The notes beneath the pieces are model-generated. The model was not told where the DNA came from. It searched no databases and saw only the letters and a program-made list of their open reading frames with translations. Of a stretch of DNA of 64,000 nt, positions 10,560-59,041 are shown piece after piece. Where the stretch lies: contig CM043957.1 of the NCBI GenBank assembly GCA_014529385.2, positions 69,286,503 through 69,350,502 on the forward strand, read 5' to 3'. The stretch comes from Adiantum capillus-veneris. Its lineage: Eukaryota > Streptophyta > Polypodiopsida > Polypodiales > Pteridaceae. The position numbers and the translations under genes are program-made. How positions within the stretch are numbered: the first letter of the stretch is position 1; every line of letters begins with the position of its first letter.

Positions 10560-11095
10560 CATAGCGAATCCCCGCTTAGCATGTCCCATTAATTGTTGAA
10601 TGGACTCTAACTTCTTCTCAAGAGAGTAGTCTCAAATTTCCTTGGGGAGTCCACAACAAAACCTCTCAATCTGTTCCTTAAAACTAACCTTCTTGAAAGA
10701 AGAGGTCGGAAGGAAAGTATCCCAAAATCTTTCACAGTAATCATCCAAGGTGTCACCCCTGATCATCCGAAGATGGTTCCAACCGGTTCTCACATCTCGT
10801 TCATACTCTTGGGTGAGCCATGAAGAAATAAAAAGTTTCTTGAATTTCAGTCACTTTGTCGGTGCTTGTTTCCTTAACAAGAGAGTGGACCACCATGTCC
10901 GTGCATTGCCTTTCAAAAAGGATATTGCCCGTCTGATCTTGGAGTGCTTTGTATAGCGGCCTCCAGAAAATGTTATATCAAACTGTTGGATAAAGGCTAA
11001 GGCCTTAGGAGCATCTCGAAACCTTGAAAAGGTTTCAAACTTTACCGCTTGTCCACCTTCTTTGAATTCCTTCGCCTTCTTGCCCTTGTCGTCAA
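10560..11095 (-). pseudogene. Degraded Ty3/gypsy gag fragment
   Basis: Read on the minus strand, this encodes pieces matching the gag of the intact gypsy element at 2495-10189. Near 11035-11060 there is a VKFETFSRF block, followed by ALAFIQQFDITFSGG, corresponding to ALTFLQQFDTTYAGG in the intact copy. Further on come a TWW patch and, near 10660, the EQIERFCCGLPKE block (intact copy: EQIEKYCCGLPKG). Several stops and frame changes break it. It belongs to a related but distinct gypsy family, in opposite orientation. Confidence 0.75.
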
Positions 11096-11319
11096 GAAAA
11101 TCATATTGATTAGCTTTGTAAAAGTGCTTCCTTTTTTAATAAAATGTATAGTCCGTTCGTTGTTTCTTTCCCTTTCTGTCCTCATCACTCGAGTCAGAAA
11201 AGGATGAGCTATCCGAGCTATCAGAAGAAGATGAGTACAAACTGGACAATGCTTCGAAGCGTACACACTTCTTCTCCTTTCTTGCTTTCTCAAAAGAGGA
11301 TTTTCGGCCCAAGTAACCA

Positions 11320-11414
11320 AGGAAGTCAGCTCCACATCAGCATGTCAACGTCTGTACCGCCAACCACGTCAACCTTCTGCCCGGGTGGTCATGCCACGTC
11401 ATCACTTTGTGACA
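11320..11414 (-). repeat. Short LTR fragment of the TGTCACAAA gypsy family
   Basis: The minus strand beginning at 11414 reads TGTCACAAAGTGATGACG and then GTGGCATGACCACCCG, closely matching the start of the LTR at 52247. Similarity fades after about 90 bp. It lies upstream, on the minus strand, of the gag fragment at 10560-11095 and may be the remains of its 5' LTR. Confidence 0.55.
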
Positions 11415-13137
11415 ACACGCGCACGAACGCTTTGGAGAACCCACACTCACCCCACACAAACTGCTTCGATTGCACGCACCACAAACACACAATGGTTCTC
11501 TCTTTGAACCATACAAACCACAGTTCAGGGAAACACGCCCAAGCCCAAGCCGAGCGTGGAACCCGAAGGGCTACATCCTCTATCCAAGAATCCTCATGTA
11601 CAAATACATAGCAAGGAGGGCTCCAAACAAACGCGCCACAATGTGCCTGCAACCCGCTGCATCCAGAGGCGTCACGCTGAACTTGGCAAGAGGCCAAAGT
11701 GTGTGTACCAGATCTGTCACTCTCAAGTCCCGTGAGTGGTGTGAGAACTCAGTAGCCTAAATCTGGAGCCGGTCAAGAACTGTGTGCAAGGTCCACTCCG
11801 TGGGATCCCTACAGCACAACGGGAAGGAGAAACCCACCGCTGTGTCCAAAGCCTCAATGCCTCTTTCTTGCAATCAATGCCTCTAGCTGCAAGAAAGAGG
11901 ACGTGGACTCGAAAGCAAGCCTCCTCTAGGTCAAGAGAAGAGTCACCTAGGAACAGTGTGAAGCCGTAGTCGAAGAAGTCCCAGAGTCTGCGAATGTCAA
12001 AGCTAGTCAAACCCCGAGGGACTGTTGCAAAAGGAGAAGTCTGCACCAAAAAAAGCGGCCTCAGATGGGGTTGTCCCTCTCGAGCCACACAGCTCGTAGC
12101 GAAAGCACTACCAAGAGATCCCCTCACGGCAGACGCATGTCCAGTCCCCTGCGTTTGAAGAGGAGTGGAGGGGGGTTCGGGAGATGAGGCTGTGGGGCCC
12201 ACTGGGGAGAGAGGAGGGACAGGAGGCGGGAGTGGAGGCGGGGGAGGTAGCGTCTGAGGGAGGAGGAGGAACTGAAGTGGACGGGGCCTCCTGAGGCGGT
12301 CCTGCTAAAGGGGGTCAAAACGATTCCCAGTCGGAACCCAATGCTGCTGAGCTGCAAAAGGTCGGCACCGGGGGGAGCAGTGGGGCGAGCCCCGCTCCTG
12401 TCTCGCCGGCGGCCAGGCACCTGCTGCCAACCGTCAGCTGTCTGATCGTTGGTCTCAGTCGAGGTACCAGCCTGTGCGTCCTGTGTATCTGGTTGCTGGG
12501 CATGCTCAGCCTTGGGAGGCTGCGCATGCGCTGTGGGTCAAGGTCTCCTGCGAGGACAGGCCTTTGCCAAATGGCCCATCTGTCTGCAAATAAAACATTG
12601 ATTCGGGAGACCTGAATACTCCACACTCTGTCTGATCCATCCCCCCACTCACCCGAGGCAGCAGTACCACCTTGGGGGGGAGTGTGTGTCTCGATCAAGA
12701 ACCCGCACAATAGGTAAACCTGCAGCAGTGGCCACAATTGAAGCTGCAGTGCGTGGAGTCTCGAAAACTGTCCCGAACATGGAACCAATTCTGGGGAGAA
12801 GAGGAAGGTACTCTTGCCTCAGGCCTGGGAAATAGACCGAGATCGGTAAGTCAGCCTCCTCATCAAGCACATATGTAGTAGGGTCAAAACCATGATGCCA
12901 TCGTCTAAAGTAGGTTCGAGCTCCTCGGATGTCGAGCGGACTCATCGAAATCACCTTGGCCGTCATCTTTGGAGACTCGAAATCTATCTGGTAGTACCCT
13001 CTACCAAGGATCTGGACATCGGTGATTTTGCCCACATCGGAGAGAAGGCGAGCCTGAAGTAGGTCCCGAACCTCGTCCCGACTGGGCTGAGTGCCTATGA
13101 TCTTGCAGATGGCCGAAGTGGAACTCTTGCAAGCCAC
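11415..13137 (-). pseudogene. LINE ORF1 (nucleic-acid binding, zinc knuckle), broken
   Basis: The minus strand encodes an L1-type plant LINE ORF1 in several frames. 13137-12649 holds a domain resembling the DUF4283-like RNA-binding region (CKIIGTQPSRDEVRDLLQ, then a GRGYYQIDFESP strand). Near 12600-12540 a CCHC-like knuckle can be read across a frame change. 12202-11723 holds the C-terminal part (TSFDIRRLWDFFDYGF). The parallel LINE-B copy at 22200-22421 and 28019-29421 has the same blocks in the same order. Frameshifts and a G-rich low-complexity stretch near 12180-12260 separate the blocks. No endonuclease or RT follows to the left, so the copy is cut off after ORF1. Confidence 0.75.
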
Positions 13138-13344
13138 TTTGGTTATCAGGCTCGCTTGCTCTTCTGGCGAGAGAGCAAGTCAAAGGGGCTCCGCGGTGTC
13201 GAGCGAGGGGACTTCTGTATAGTCCCTCTGAGGTGGAGTAAAAGCCGCCATTTTGTGTCTGCTGCTGAATCGAGAAGGGCGATGGTGACGCGAAACTCCC
13301 AATCGGCTGAGAAAACAACTTCCTGCGAGCTGAGAAGTGGGATT

Positions 13345-13348
<4 letters not shown>

Positions 13349-13396
<48 letters not shown>
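13349..13396. repeat. Poly-G tract
   Basis: About 48 consecutive G residues, followed by G-rich DNA and further G runs near 13494-13518. It lies at the upstream edge of the minus-strand LINE ORF1 fragment. Length may be unreliable in the assembly. It could form G-quadruplex structure, which is inference. Confidence 0.9.
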
Positions 13397-13559
13397 CTGA
13401 GGCTGGGCTGAGGCGCTGTGAGCTGGCTGCGCGCTGGGCTAGCAGCGGGCAGAGCAGGCAGCGGGCTGGGCAGGGCAGCGCGAGGGAGGATGTTGGGGGG
13501 GGGGGGGCGAGGGGGGGGATGCAGGTGCGTGCGCAGGGGAGGGGGGCGAGGGCAATATC

Positions 13560-14018
13560 AGTTCGTATCTTCCCACTTGTCTATAAGTAGCTGTTAATAG
13601 GCATCACATTGAACATTCAAGGTGTGTTCAGTGAGCAAACATGTGAATTAATTAATTATGTGCGAATGATTCACCCATGTAAGCAGGCATGATATAAAGA
13701 GTACATAGTATGGGGCTCTCCTTGAGTAACGCTTTGGCAACTCCATTCACATGGATAGAATGTCCAGGCCTCCTATGACATAGACTAGCAATTCTAAAAG
13801 AATTCAGAAAAGGATAGCAAATAATGGCAAATGAAGAAGATATCTACAAATGCCCTACTAGAGAGTCAACAATGCATTTACACACCATCTGGCTATACTC
13901 CAGACCCTTACAATGAGACTTCAATGCGCTAAATTTTGAAGCACCAACAGTGCAGCTCAAGTTCCCAAATAGAACTCAAATGATGATTGCAACAAGATTG
14001 CTTAATAGATTTACACAC
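13560..14018. other. Start of C53 intron 7, no gene seen
   Basis: I looked here for the C-terminal exon of C53 on the minus strand and did not find it. A short minus-strand stretch near 13770-13810 loosely resembles a copia pre-integrase motif (HRRPGH), but it is too short to call. Confidence 0.4.
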
Positions 14019-54172
<40,154 letters not shown>

Positions 54173-55000
54173 AAACGCACTGTGTCAGTTCTATTAGTCA
54201 GTCTTAATGTCTCAAGTCGTTGGTTGCCGTTTTAGCCAAATTTTTACTTGGTGAGGCACTTGGCATGATCGATCCCATGGCCCATAACTCGGATCGCACG
54301 CCCACGAGCTTAGCAAGAAGTTGAAAAAACTAGAGTGCTTCGTTAGCCTACATAACCGGAAGTGGATAACAAATTGGTGTAACGGTACAAGCCTTCAAGG
54401 CGATTGCAATTAAAGAGAGCTTCCCTTTGGTAGCTACATGTGTATGGAAATGAATGGAGAGCAAGGACACTATTGTAATTACTATTTTGTTCTCATCAAA
54501 GCATTGAACAAGAGTATACATTAGTAAAAAGAACATAGAAGTGAAAGCTGAGAGAGAGAGTGCGTGTGTTTATTATTTGTTTTCGACAAATCTTGTTACC
54601 CTAAGTGAGTAGAAGTCACTCATACATATAGGAATGTATATACTGTTTTGTTCTCATGGAAGCACTAAACAAGAGTACACATCCGTAAAGAAAAATGTAA
54701 AAATGAAAGGTGAGAGAGAGAGAGAGAGAGACAACGCTTATTATTTGTTTTGCACAAATCTTGTTACTCTAAGTGAGTATAAGTCACTTAAACGATTTGA
54801 TGTAAAGAGTATGCCAAAAAGTTGATGAATTAAGAACGGAACTAAGCAAGAGAGAGTTGGGAAGACTTTGAATCGAGCATGCAATGACTGCTTTATAATG
54901 AAATGGACAAAACTTTTGTGGAGAAGAGGAGGAGGACTAGGTAACAATACATATCAGTGGGAGTTTATGATGCAGGAGAAGAAAGGGCTATATCGGTAAG
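54173..55000. promoter_or_regulatory. C53 upstream region with a 170-bp tandem duplication
   Basis: This is the region just 5' of C53 exon 1 on the minus strand. Two tandem copies of about 168 bp (54480-54647 and 54648-54795) share TTTTGTTCTCAT, a (GA)n run, TTATTATTTGTTTT and CTAAGTGAGTA...AGTCACT. They differ at many positions and in GA-repeat length. No clear TATA box is assigned. A regulatory role is inference from position only. Confidence 0.45.
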
Positions 55001-55029
55001 ATGCTCTTCAAAGTTGCACGTGTGGCTAA

Positions 55030-55428
55030 CTAGTTGGCAAAAAAGTAGCACAAAATGAATTGTTTAGCTGACTGAAGGTGATTGGGGACCACATTAGAGT
55101 AATTTAATTCTATAGTTTCGAGTAGGCCGAGCACGTCCGTAATCTGCACGAACTGCATACAATGGTGTTTTGTGGAGCAACTAGCCAGTACGGCGATGTC
55201 GATGGTGATTTGTCGACCGAGTGTATTCCAAGTGATGTAATGTGGATGCCATGGGATAGGTGGTTGAACTGGCCATGGAATGAACTCACTCCATTTATGC
55301 ATGTAGTGTCTGAGCACCCGCTCTTGCAAATTTGGGTAAAGACAATATTGCAACTTATACATTGCAGTCTCAAATTCGGTCTGCTGCTCAATCAGACCAG
55401 CTGGAATTGGCCTACCCATTCTAAACAA
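55030..55428 (-). CDS. Unknown protein or exon
   Basis: A 132-codon minus frame. Just before it the minus strand has a pyrimidine-rich TTTTTTGTTTAG acceptor, so it may be an exon starting at AATGGGTAGG. The product starts GRPIPAGLIEQQTEFETAMY and includes a W/P-rich stretch (WPVQPPIPWHPHYITW). I do not recognise the family. It lies between C53 and the GIY-YIG ORF on the same strand, possibly in the same mobile block. Confidence 0.35.
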   Translation of the reverse strand: MFRMGRPIPAGLIEQQTEFETAMYKLQYCLYPNLQERVLRHYMHKWSEFIPWPVQPPIPWHPHYITWNTLGRQITIDIAVLASCSTKHHCMQFVQITDVLGLLETIELNYSNVVPNHLQSAKQFILCYFFAN

Positions 55429-55640
55429 AAAAGAAAAAGCATTTAAATCAAAGCAGTTGATAAGTTGTCATGTTTGTCATAGTTTGAATGGAAACAAAAA
55501 GACATTGTTGTAGCCAATGATCAAAGTTATGTGACAAAGATAGTGAACAAAACAATGAAATAAAGATGGCAGAAGTTCGCAGCTATATTTTCTTGTGTTT
55601 TTTTTTTTTTCTCACCCTTGGTGGATGTCCAGAGCAAACG

Positions 55641-55910
55641 TTATAGCCTAATGCAGTTGTTGTTTTTGTGTTGTTTAATATAAAAATGTTCTAAGTTTCT
55701 AGCTTTATGTATATTGGTACTAGTTGCTAAAGTGATAATTTCAAAATTGTCCTCGAAAGGACTATGTGCATGCATGTCCGCTCGCATTCTCTTCGAAGGA
55801 TTGTGCTTGTGCTGGCAAACGCGTTTATGGATGTTGTTCGTAACTCCGATATATCTCCTACCGTTTTTCATGCATCGTATACTGTAGACTATGTATTCTT
55901 CCCGCGACGT
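55641..55910 (-). CDS. GIY-YIG nuclease domain ORF
   Basis: The recorded ATG frame starts at 55871, but the domain extends upstream in frame to about 55910 with EEYIVYSIRCMKNGRRYIGV, the GIY (here IVY) and YIG elements of GIY-YIG endonucleases. It continues TNNIHKRVCQHKHNP, with an Arg-containing helix where the catalytic Arg is expected, then HKARNLEHFYIKQ with the catalytic-position Glu, and ends NNNCIRL. That is the full ~85-residue fold. Upstream an 86-bp tandem duplication repeats the IVY/YIG coding part out of frame. GIY-YIG nucleases occur in repair proteins, homing elements, Penelope elements and large DNA viruses; I cannot tell which source applies. Confidence 0.72.
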   Translation of the reverse strand, partial: TSREEYIVYSIRCMKNGRRYIGVTNNIHKRVCQHKHNPSKRMRADMHAHSPFEDNFEIITLATSTNIHKARNLEHFYIKQHKNNNCIRL

Positions 55911-56017
55911 TGCTTTTTCTAGGGTGGAAGACCGATATATCTCCTACTGGTTTTCGTGCATCGTATACTGTAGACTATGTATTCTTCTCGCGACGTTGCT
56001 TTTTCTAGGGTGGAAGA
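55846..56017. repeat. 86-bp tandem duplication
   Basis: Units at 55846-55931 and 55932-56017 both begin CCGATATATCTCCTAC and end TCTAGGGTGGAAGA. They differ at a few positions. The unit length is not a multiple of three, so only one copy is in frame with the GIY-YIG ORF. Confidence 0.93.
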
Positions 56018-56250
56018 CCGATGCTTGTCTCTGGTTGTTGATGAGTGTCTAAATATGAAGTCCATCCACATTGGTTAGATCAGCAAAAAATGACGGTGCT
56101 ATAGAGAAATGAATGGACGGTAGTGATACTTGTTATCCATACTTGCCTTGGTCTGTTGCAATTGGCTTGTATGGGAAGGCTGGTTGGCCATAACTTACTG
56201 CCTTGTGTTCACTATAGTGCCATGCTACCTTCTGGATTGTGATAGGTGGA

Positions 56251-56523
56251 TTAGTTGCGCCGTGCGTGTGGTTTGCCGAAGTCATGAAATTTGCCAAGAT
56301 AGCGGCTTTCTTTAGTAGCTTTTGAAAGTTCAGCCAAATCAATGTTGTAACCAAACCGCAGCTGCTCCATCGTATACAATGTAATTCCTTTAGTTTTTGT
56401 GTCGAGGAGTTGTTGTGCTTCAACATTACGCAACATACTCTCATCATCCTCGTACTGGATATCAAACTCTTCAAGTATTTGCTTCATGAGACCTGCAGGA
56501 TGTAGGAGCAAGCTGGTTAGCAT
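56251..56523 (-). CDS. Unknown ORF downstream of the helicase
   Basis: 90 codons including LMKQILEEFDIQYEDDESML and YNIDLAELSKATKESRYLGK. A CATCCTGCAG acceptor-like site lies inside the N-terminus at about 56491, so it may be an exon that continues from 56918-56517. No domain recognised. Confidence 0.35.
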   Translation of the reverse strand: MLTSLLLHPAGLMKQILEEFDIQYEDDESMLRNVEAQQLLDTKTKGITLYTMEQLRFGYNIDLAELSKATKESRYLGKFHDFGKPHARRN

Positions 56524-56918
56524 GACAGATAGAAGGCATTATATTTTTCTTTTCTAATAGTATATGTTGTCATCCTGTCTGTGTTTGGTGTGGCCATCGT
56601 TTGGTTTAGAGCTTTATATCTTGCGTCGCACTTATTCATGAAGTTGCGACGCTCTTGGAAAGTATGGAACCCCTCCATATACGCATGGGGTTTCTCGCCT
56701 GCTGAGTTAGCCAATCTCATCTGCTTAGTCGTGAGGTAAAATCTCTTAGGTTGTATCATGGGTTGCGTTTCCTTTGCATTGTTCGTGTATTGCTTGAAGA
56801 GCTGCACAGTAAGATGAGTGATTGATTCGCATGTGTATACATAGGCAGATGCAAGATCAGACAAGCGTGCAGAATGTACCGTGTTGTGATCCATTGTTTG
56901 ATTCAGTTTCCTGCACAT
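56517..56918 (-). CDS. Unknown ORF downstream of the helicase
   Basis: 133 codons, starting MCRKLNQTMDHNTVHSARLS, with FYLTTKQMRLANSAGEKPHA. It is basic and helical by composition. No family recognised. It lies 300 bp after the helicase stop on the same strand. Confidence 0.4.
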   Translation of the reverse strand: MCRKLNQTMDHNTVHSARLSDLASAYVYTCESITHLTVQLFKQYTNNAKETQPMIQPKRFYLTTKQMRLANSAGEKPHAYMEGFHTFQERRNFMNKCDARYKALNQTMATPNTDRMTTYTIRKEKYNAFYLSC

Positions 56919-57225
56919 AGAAATAATTATTTTGATGATCTCTTACAATATTTCTGAAGCATAAGATCTGACAAACGTTTTAACACAAATGAATGAAGTG
57001 AGGAAGGGAAGAGCAGTAAATTTACAAAAGGTGGATCAGAGTGAGCAGAGGTGATAGAGAAGATGTCTCAGCAATGTAACATATTGAACATTACAAGTCG
57101 ACAGAAGAGAAGATAAGCAGTTGAACAGAAATTTCTATTTTATATACAAGGCAGTTACAAGGCGATTCAATCAGTTTAATAGAAAGAGGAATTGATACTG
57201 AAGAGGGGGAAGAAAACTTTCACGT

Positions 57226-58677
57226 TTAGATGGTCAAAAATCTAGATGGTGTGAACATCTCTGGTGTAGGGAACTGCAGTAAATGTAGCCGAGTTTGCTC
57301 AGTGACGCACGACAGCGTCACGTGTAGAAGGCCAAGGGCAAAAACTTCTTTTACAATGAGCAAGACATTTGTGTTGATTGATGCGCCTTGGGATTTGTGT
57401 CCAATCATAGCATAGGCGAGAGCTATTGGGAATGTGGATTTATGGTACCAGTGCCCATTGAATGTCCGCCTGCTATGCTTTGACCGTTGAAGTGTAAGTT
57501 CCTGTTTGGATGTGTCCAGTGTGACTTTGATTGCTTTGACGCCGCCATCTTCATCTTGGAGGATTTCGTCTACGCGACATAAGGATCCATTGGCTGCTCC
57601 AATTGTTGAGTTTATGTTCTCTGTTATCAGCGCCTTTGCTCCTTCTGCTATTCTGTCAATTGCGTGGAAGTCGGGATCTTCAAGCCATGCTTGGAGCTCA
57701 GGGACGTTGTGTGCGTTCGTCTTGAGGCCGATTTGGATGATGTGACTATGCCGATGGAAGCGTTCCAAGAGAAGGTTATTATAATATTGAACGTCGGTCT
57801 TGTGTGTGCAAATGATTGTCATGTTCCTATCCATATGTTGCTCTATTTGATCCTGCTTTATGATGCGGTCACCGAGCGCATCGTGAATCTCTTTCTTTGT
57901 GGGGAGCCTGACTCTTATTGTATTGAGGAACTCTATGAAAGAGATATCTTTTGCATGGCACACTGAGCAAGACATAATGTACGTAGTAGCAGTGGACCAA
58001 TAAGTGGAGCTTGTGATGTGGCACGAGTAGCACTGATCACTTTGATGCCTGCATACCGGTGGCAACTGCGCTAAATCATCAAACAAGAAGACCTTTTTAT
58101 CTTTGAGTGGGTCTAGCAGTGTGTCGTTGGTAGCATTCACAATTTTTCGTACTATGAGATCAAAAGTTTGCTTTGTTAACATAGAAATCTCGTCTATGAT
58201 AATCGTGTCTACTTCTTTAATACTGATGTATCTGTCATCAGTTTTGGAGATTGACAGGGGATACTGTTGTGTGCTCACTGGTATCTTGAATTGGTAATGG
58301 ACAGTTGTTGCGATGCTGCTTAACCTCGTGGCTGCTGCACAAGTCGAAGCAGCGAGTGTAACAGTTTTCCCTTGCATTATGAGTTGGCTTGTGATGTATC
58401 TTATGAGGAAGCTTTTGCCACTCCCAGGAGTGCCTGTGATCGCATGCAGTCCACCCTTTGCTGCTGTGAGCTTCTTGTAGATCTCTGCTTGTTTAGATGT
58501 CAATGACGCATTTTGGACATTTTGAAGCTCTTTTAGAAGGGCAGAGATACGAGATGACGTGTCCTGTTGCTCATAATCTGTTTGCACATCTGGAGATTGA
58601 AATGAGGCAGCCTTTGTTGAGGATGTTGTCTGTAGTATCATGTTGTGAAATTGGTGTGTTTGATCTGTCGTGAGCAT
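57226..58677 (-). CDS. PIF1-type SF1B DNA helicase (Helitron-like?)
   Basis: 483 residues. Walker A GTPGSGKS is at about 82-89, TVHYQFKIP at about 125-133 (like the TAHSRFKIP block of Helitron helicases), Walker B IIIDEISM at about 159-166, AQLPPV at about 203-208 (PIF1 motif III), and motif VI AMIGHKSQGAS near 420-430. This is a complete PIF1-family helicase core that would unwind DNA with 5'-3' polarity. The start is uncertain: a single TGA at 58681-58683 separates it from an upstream in-frame segment (58684-58759, continuing at 63712) that also looks helicase-related. In Helitrons a Rep domain precedes the helicase; it would lie beyond 64000. An endogenous large-DNA-virus origin is the alternative. 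Confidence 0.82.
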   Translation of the reverse strand: MLTTDQTHQFHNMILQTTSSTKAASFQSPDVQTDYEQQDTSSRISALLKELQNVQNASLTSKQAEIYKKLTAAKGGLHAITGTPGSGKSFLIRYITSQLIMQGKTVTLAASTCAAATRLSSIATTVHYQFKIPVSTQQYPLSISKTDDRYISIKEVDTIIIDEISMLTKQTFDLIVRKIVNATNDTLLDPLKDKKVFLFDDLAQLPPVCRHQSDQCYSCHITSSTYWSTATTYIMSCSVCHAKDISFIEFLNTIRVRLPTKKEIHDALGDRIIKQDQIEQHMDRNMTIICTHKTDVQYYNNLLLERFHRHSHIIQIGLKTNAHNVPELQAWLEDPDFHAIDRIAEGAKALITENINSTIGAANGSLCRVDEILQDEDGGVKAIKVTLDTSKQELTLQRSKHSRRTFNGHWYHKSTFPIALAYAMIGHKSQGASINTNVLLIVKEVFALGLLHVTLSCVTEQTRLHLLQFPTPEMFTPSRFLTI

Positions 58678-58759
58678 ATTTCATTGTGTGTACTCTGTGA
58701 TGTACATCTCAAGGTCCTCATCTGTCAGTACCAAATTTCTAAGTTTGCACTCAAGATAG

Positions 58760-58952
58760 TGAAGAAGTACGAGCGGAAGTGCGACGCGAGAGAGAGTGCG
58801 AGAAGAAGAGCACGACGATATGGTGAACTCGCTCTACTGTAATGTGTAGAGCATAGTGAGTTCTTATTAGGTTTTTACAAAAGAATATGTTGTACATACC
58901 TGGCGGCCCGCCCACTTACCTGGGCAACCACATTGGGCTTTATACCCCAACA
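58760..58952 (-). repeat. 3' LTR of the copia element
   Basis: 193 bp, matching 63520-63711 with few differences. Next to it on the minus strand is the polypurine tract, and on its outer side the GATAG duplication. Confidence 0.95.
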
Positions 58953-59041
58953 ACCTCCCACTTAAAGTCCAATGTGGTACTTTAAGTGTGAGAGAAGCTA
59001 CTATACAAGCTAATATACAAGAGATGTAGAGAAGTGATGTA

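Noticed and set aside
13156-13590. Glycine-rich ORF on the + strand
   Set aside because: Created by poly-G and G-rich DNA; it is antisense to the LINE ORF1 remnant and has no conserved content.
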